In this document: piece after piece, positions 62,024 through 64,000 of the stretch | Layout of the letters: the number at the start of each line of letters is the position of its first letter | How positions within the stretch are numbered: the stretch's first letter is position 1 | DNA from: Bacillota bacterium | Lineage (GTDB): Bacteria > Bacillota > Clostridia > Acetivibrionales > JAEZXR01 | NCBI GenBank assembly: GCA_023419605.1 | Contig: JAEZXR010000137.1 | Span: 1-64,000 of the forward strand | DNA: 64,000 nt | Direction of reading: 5' to 3' | Position numbers and translations under genes: made by a program | The notes under the pieces: model-generated | The model's input: the letters and a program-made list of their open reading frames with translations, nothing else | Databases searched by the model: none | What the model was told of the DNA's origin: nothing

Positions 62024-63664
62024 ATGAAAAAAGCGATTTCGTTTTTACTAGCCGGTGCTATGGTATTTACGCTTTTTGCAGGTTGCAGTAAAAGTCAGTC
62101 TTCCAATGATTCAACACCGGCACCAACTGCAGCGAATAGCGAGATTGTTGATGGAAAGTTTGTCAAAACAAGGTCTATCACTGTTGAGGTATTTGACCGT
62201 AACAATGATAAAGGAACCGCACCGGATGATAACTTCTACACAAAATACATCAAAGAAGGAATGCTTCGCGACCACAACGTAGATGTTAAGTTCGTACGTG
62301 TACCCCGCTGGACGGAGACGGAAGCAATCAACAACCTGCTTGCTGCAGGTAATGCGCCGGATGTCTGCGTTACTTACAGCTATCCGACGGTCCAGACCTA
62401 TGCCAACATGGGCGGTATACTTGACTTAAGCTCACATCTGGAAAAAAACAAGTCTTTGCTGCCAAATCTATGGGGCCTCCTGGGAGAAGATAATATCAAC
62501 TATAACAAGGATCCTCAGAAGGGTACCATATGGGCTATTGAGGCTAAACTTTACAATAACTCCCGTATCAATACTTTCGTAAGAGAGGATTGGTTGAAGA
62601 AGCTTAACATTGCTGAGCCCAAGACTACTCAGGAGTTCGAAGCTATGCTGAAAGCTTTCAAAGACAATGCTCCTGCACTGCTGGGTGCTAATGCAAGCAA
62701 GATGATTCCATTCTCCCTCAGCTTTGATGTGGGCTGGCGCGCTAATAACTTGCTAACTTCCTATATCCCGGACAAAGTTTCCGATAAGGATTTATATGTA
62801 TACGGCTTTGACGACAGGCAGTTCCTGCTCCCAGGCATTAAAGACGGAGTTAAAAAACTCAACCAGTGGTACAATGATGGTCTGATTTGGAAGGATTTCG
62901 CTCTATATCCTGCTGGTGACAAGACGGAGGATAACCTTATTAAGGCTGGCTATGTAGGTGCTTTCATGCATAACTGGGATTATCCGTATCGCGATGGTGA
63001 TAACGGTATAGCTGCGAATTTAAAGAAGAATGCTGGCGAGGATGCTGCTTATATAGCAGTTGACCCCTTCAAGAACGATGCAGGAGTTTATAGAAAATTC
63101 CTCAGCAATCCCATCGACCGTAAGCTGTTCTTCCCTGCTACCAACAAGGAGCCGGTTGCATCCCTGATGTATCTCGACTGGATTTCCAAGCTCGATAACC
63201 GTAAATTCCTTCAGATAGGGGAAGCGGGTGTTACGCATGAAAAGCAGGCAGATGGTGCAATAAAGACAATCGCTGCTGTCGGTGAAAAAATTATGAACTC
63301 TCCGAGTAATATCGACTATACAATGACCATCAATGGTTTGGACCTGGGGGATAAGGACATAAACATCAAATCAATGGCCCTTGCATATGCGGGTGTTGAC
63401 AAGAGATTCATTGAGAAAGCATTCGCTGCTGCACAAAACGGTGCAAGAATCGCTAAACATGTCAATGTAGGCGAGATTAAGGCCGAAGAGGGCCAGGGTG
63501 AAGCACTCAAAAAGAAGCGTGATAATCTCTTAGACCAGGCTGTTGTTGCTAAATCGGATCAGTTTGATGCGGTGTATGACAAAGGTTACCAGGATTATCT
63601 CAGCTCCGGTGGAAAAGCAATTATCGATGAACGTAAAGCGGCATATGAAAAATTCTACAAATAA
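62024..63664 (+). CDS. Extracellular solute-binding lipoprotein (LplA type)
   Basis: Predicted 546-residue lipoprotein after GGAGGG. The lipobox is FAGC with Cys21, followed by a Ser/Pro/Ala linker. The two-lobed binding protein is of normal length. It belongs with the two permeases upstream, separated by repeat copy 2, which may alter relative expression of binding protein and permeases. The ligand is unknown. Confidence 0.92.
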   Translation: MKKAISFLLAGAMVFTLFAGCSKSQSSNDSTPAPTAANSEIVDGKFVKTRSITVEVFDRNNDKGTAPDDNFYTKYIKEGMLRDHNVDVKFVRVPRWTETEAINNLLAAGNAPDVCVTYSYPTVQTYANMGGILDLSSHLEKNKSLLPNLWGLLGEDNINYNKDPQKGTIWAIEAKLYNNSRINTFVREDWLKKLNIAEPKTTQEFEAMLKAFKDNAPALLGANASKMIPFSLSFDVGWRANNLLTSYIPDKVSDKDLYVYGFDDRQFLLPGIKDGVKKLNQWYNDGLIWKDFALYPAGDKTEDNLIKAGYVGAFMHNWDYPYRDGDNGIAANLKKNAGEDAAYIAVDPFKNDAGVYRKFLSNPIDRKLFFPATNKEPVASLMYLDWISKLDNRKFLQIGEAGVTHEKQADGAIKTIAAVGEKIMNSPSNIDYTMTINGLDLGDKDINIKSMALAYAGVDKRFIEKAFAAAQNGARIAKHVNVGEIKAEEGQGEALKKKRDNLLDQAVVAKSDQFDAVYDKGYQDYLSSGGKAIIDERKAAYEKFYK

Positions 63665-63682
63665 AATTTAATCATCCTCCAT

Positions 63683-63740
63683 CATGGCTCGTAAAGTATA
63701 AATAGAGGAAAATTCTCATTTATACTTTACGAGTTTCATG
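63683..63740. terminator. Large hairpin at end of fourth transporter operon
   Basis: CTCGTAAAGTATAAAT and its exact inverted copy are separated by about 14 bp and flanked by CATG on both sides. It lies 20 nt past the lipoprotein stop and probably terminates transcripts from one or both directions. Confidence 0.6.
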
Positions 63741-63910
63741 GGAGATTTCCTATATTTGCTAAAACTTATAGTCTGATCGTCCATATACAATAAGAGACTT
63801 TTGTTTCCCAGGAAGAGGACATCCTTTACGCACTCAGAAGTTTTCCATTCCGGCCCATCTAGGTAAATTACCTTATCAAGGTTTTTCTTATGAAAATGAG
63901 GTACTGGCAT
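63716..63910 (-). CDS. Small hypothetical protein
   Basis: Predicted 64-residue product with a weak GAGG site 7 nt before the ATG. It begins MPVPHFHKKNLDKVIYLDG and ends inside the large hairpin. It follows the partial gene at the edge by 9 nt. No family is recognised and the frame may not be translated. Confidence 0.3.
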   Translation of the reverse strand: MPVPHFHKKNLDKVIYLDGPEWKTSECVKDVLFLGNKSLLLYMDDQTISFSKYRKSPMKLVKYK

Positions 63911-63919
63911 TTTGCTGCC

Positions 63920-64000
63920 TCAAAATGATTTTACATGGAAGAATTTGATTTTCACAATAGTAACTGAAGGCTTTGGAAGCGTGATGGTAAACCTTAATCG
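63920..64000 (-). CDS. C-terminus of an unidentified gene, cut by window edge
   Basis: Twenty-six residues and a stop are visible; the segment RFTITLPKPSVTIVKIKFF resembles the last beta-strand of glycoside hydrolases such as arabinofuranosidases, where a LPxxSVTxI motif is common. The assignment is tentative because nearly the whole gene is outside. Confidence 0.35.
   Translation of the reverse strand, partial: RLRFTITLPKPSVTIVKIKFFHVKSF

Noticed and set aside
63716..63910. Continuation of the partial edge gene by frameshift
   Set aside because: The edge frame has a stop consistent with a natural C-terminus and the small frame shows no matching motif; kept only as a low-confidence hypothetical gene.

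Overview
The window looks like chromosome from a low-GC, Gram-positive, endospore-forming Firmicute, most likely a plant-polysaccharide-degrading member of the Clostridia. Supporting signs are a Spo0E-type phosphatase, a clostridial-type AgrB/AgrD pair, lipobox solute-binding proteins, AraC regulators with membrane sensor domains, and strong GGAGG-type ribosome binding sites. The assignment to Clostridia rather than another Firmicute class is inference. No rRNA, tRNA or CRISPR array was recognised.

Region 1 (1-7.4 kb) is visibly more AT-rich than the rest and looks like an accessory island. It holds an Agr-type peptide-signalling set: agrB with its catalytic His and Cys, a 45-codon agrD, a receptor-like membrane protein with no kinase domain, and two Cro/C1-type repressors. 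It also holds a Spo0E-like phosphatase, a one-TM small protein behind a roughly 300-nt structured leader, a secreted protein coupled to an isolated sigma-region-4-like protein, and a decayed IS66 element.

Region 2 (7.5-31.8 kb) is a pectin/rhamnogalacturonan-I (RG-I) utilisation locus. It contains a secreted PL10 pectate lyase whose gene is bracketed by a 38-bp inverted repeat. A minus-strand operon follows: lipoprotein, two permeases, GH105, GH65-like glycosidase, GH105 fusion. A divergent second transporter operon leads to a large secreted multidomain PL1 pectate lyase. Each transporter set is paired with a two-TM sensor/AraC regulator.

Region 3 (31.9-39.1 kb) carries a PL4 rhamnogalacturonan lyase without signal peptide, a GH95 glycosidase and a truncated, frameshifted glycosidase remnant behind AraC-type direct repeats, then an AraC regulator and a Dus-type tRNA-dihydrouridine synthase.

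Region 4 (39.3-48.9 kb) combines a secreted PL8 lyase with a third transporter set and a third sensor/AraC regulator.

Region 5 (48.9-57.7 kb) is different metabolism. An ion-transporter-superfamily permease and a hydantoinase/oxoprolinase-family protein lie behind three copies of a palindromic operator, with an HExxH protein and a GntR regulator downstream. A TetR regulator and oleate hydratase follow, then a cupin protein.

Region 6 (58-64 kb) holds a small membrane protein, an AraC regulator, a fourth transporter set whose permease pair is flanked by two copies of a 94-nt repeat, and at the right edge the C-terminus of another minus-strand gene.

The four transporter sets all lack an ATPase, so they probably share a multi-use ATPase encoded elsewhere. 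The proposed flow is: secreted PL1, PL10 and PL8 enzymes cut polymers, lipoproteins and permeases import oligosaccharides, and cytoplasmic PL4, GH105, GH95 and GH65-like enzymes finish them. Short inverted-repeat elements resembling MITEs are scattered between these operons.
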